From assembly GCA_015179045.1 (NCBI GenBank), contig WHUZ01000013.1, positions 1,116,001-1,180,000 on the forward strand: a DNA stretch of 64,000 nucleotides. The letters run 5' to 3'. The translations under genes were made by a program, and so were the position numbers. The first letter of the stretch is position 1. Each line of letters starts with the position of its first letter. The notes beneath the pieces were generated by a model. That model worked only from the letters and a program-made list of their open reading frames with translations. It was not told the origin of the DNA and searched no databases. The DNA comes from Kalaharituber pfeilii. Lineage: Eukaryota; Ascomycota; Pezizomycetes; Pezizales; Pezizaceae. Shown here one piece after another: positions 63,042 to 64,000 of the stretch.

Positions 63042-64000
63042 TCAGCCCCCTCCCGGTGCCGATTCTTGCTCTGGTGCAGATGCGCTGTCAGTAACGGAGG
63101 GGTCGGGCACTGTGGCCTGGTCCGCTACTCGGTTTGTGGTAACTTCTGCAATTTCCCCTGCCATGATTGGTTGTGTACCAGCCAATCCGGTTGCCCGCTC
63201 GTCTATTGCATAGCGTGAACTCATACGCCCTACTAAGCTTCTGTAATACTCTGCCAACACTTCTCCCCTAGGAACTATTCTCCATCCAACTCTAGTCAAG
63301 AACTCCAATTCTAGCAGATTCAGCTCCATCAGACTCACACCACCAACGCGGGCATAGAATCCGTTAGTCAGAAACGAGTCACAGAGTCCTTTCGATGCTA
63401 CTGTTGCCGCGGTTATTAGGAAACGATGGACAGTCAAAGAGGAAATTGTAAACGTTGGGTAGAGTGTCGAGAGAATGTCAATGTAATAAACCATAGCAAG
63501 CAGTATCGACGGTTGCAAGCTGGAATGAAGCGTGAGTCGCGAGAGATAATCCGGTATTGATATTGTAGGTGGTGCCCTGTGGAACAAAGATGAAAACTCA
63601 GTAAAACTTGTATAATCGAGACATAGTAGACGATAGATTTGACAAGAACCTACCGAGAGTGAAATCTTGTCAAGCCACCAGTAGAAAGAGGAATCTGGTC
63701 ATTCAGCACTACCAACTCTCCAAGCATGTCCGAAATTAGAATGACAAGGTCTGCAGTATCACAATATTGGTATGCTGGGGGCAGGAGCTTCCTGGTTGAT
63801 TCTATCCGGGGCCGTCTTGGAGGAGATGCCATATCGTGCGGCTGCGGTAATGTTGGAGGGATGGAGGGAGTAGTGACTCGGCTTGAGTTTCGCCTAGCTG
63901 GGCTGCTTGATGTCGAGGAGGCGTGAGGACGGTTGCTTCTTGGAGGCGGAGATTGGCGATGAAGTGGTGTCGACGGCGTGGACAACCTGCGACCGTTCCT
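63042..64000 (-). CDS. Pho80/PREG-type cyclin (partial, 5' end beyond window)
   Basis: The cyclin partner of the Pho85 kinase; in fungi the pair restrains the phosphate-starvation transcription factor. The minus-strand exon entering from the right edge (64000-63654) encodes a Ser/Pro-rich leader, then TADLVILISDMLGELVVLND and LTRFHS. A 77-nt intron (63653-63577) splits an Arg codon. The second exon (63576-63042) gives RAPPTISIPDYLSRLTLH, LAMVYYIDILSTLYP, SLTVHRFLITAATVASKGL and VGGVSLMELNLLELEFLTRV, the hallmark of Pho80-class cyclins, plus a 60-residue tail. The first base of the window's right edge is in frame, so the start codon lies outside. PREG is the most likely orthologue because TADLVILISDML and LTRFHSRAPP are typical of it; other Pho85 cyclins are less similar. 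Confidence 0.9.

Overview
The window is nuclear DNA of a filamentous ascomycete. All ten supported genes have fungal orthologues and short GT-AG introns (many of 49-105 nt, with CTRAC-like branch sites). Intergenic DNA is long and full of homopolymer runs, and a decayed copy of a protein family that I associate with truffle-like Pezizomycetes lies at 3.1-3.6 kb. I therefore favour a Pezizomycete, but only tentatively.

Layout. 0.6-1.8 kb (-): KDEL receptor ERD2 (4 exons). 2.9 kb: miniature inverted-repeat element, copy 1. 3.1-3.6 kb (-): decayed gene. 4.9-7.2 kb (+): cytosolic GH85 endo-beta-N-acetylglucosaminidase (5 exons). 9.1-9.6 kb: an unrecognised decayed reading frame. 12.3-13.5 kb (+): H2C2 zinc-finger DNA-binding protein. 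13.5-31.5 kb: gene-free DNA with simple repeats and a small poly-A retroinsertion with a 13-bp target duplication at 27.2 kb. 31.5-34.7 kb (-): Byr4/Bfa1 cytokinesis regulator. 37.9-39.6 kb (+): XRCC4/Lif1 end-joining factor, whose fifth intron holds miniature element copy 2. 43.9-46.6 kb (+): low-complexity nuclear protein with a C-terminal helical domain resembling AF4/FMR2 (AFF) proteins. 50.7-52.1 kb (-): PQ-loop vacuolar amino-acid transporter. 55.5-55.8 kb: an internally deleted Tc1/mariner transposase. 57.2-59.4 kb (+): eIF2D/Tma64. 60.4-61.8 kb (+): fructosamine-3-kinase-like protein. 63.0-64.0 kb (-): Pho80/PREG cyclin, cut by the right edge.

The genes are ordinary single-copy housekeeping genes and form no obvious cluster or pathway. 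Two act on glycan or glycation repair (ENGase, FN3K-like), two on nutrient and vacuole physiology (PQ-loop transporter, Pho80), and others on secretion, translation, end joining, transcription and mitotic exit. The less ordinary content is the mobile-element debris: a TA-flanked miniature element present twice, once inside the XRCC4 intron; a transposase relic with only its two ends left; a SINE-like insertion; and the AFF-like protein. I found no rRNA, complete tRNA or CRISPR. Splice sites were placed by reading-frame continuity and family conservation, not by transcripts.
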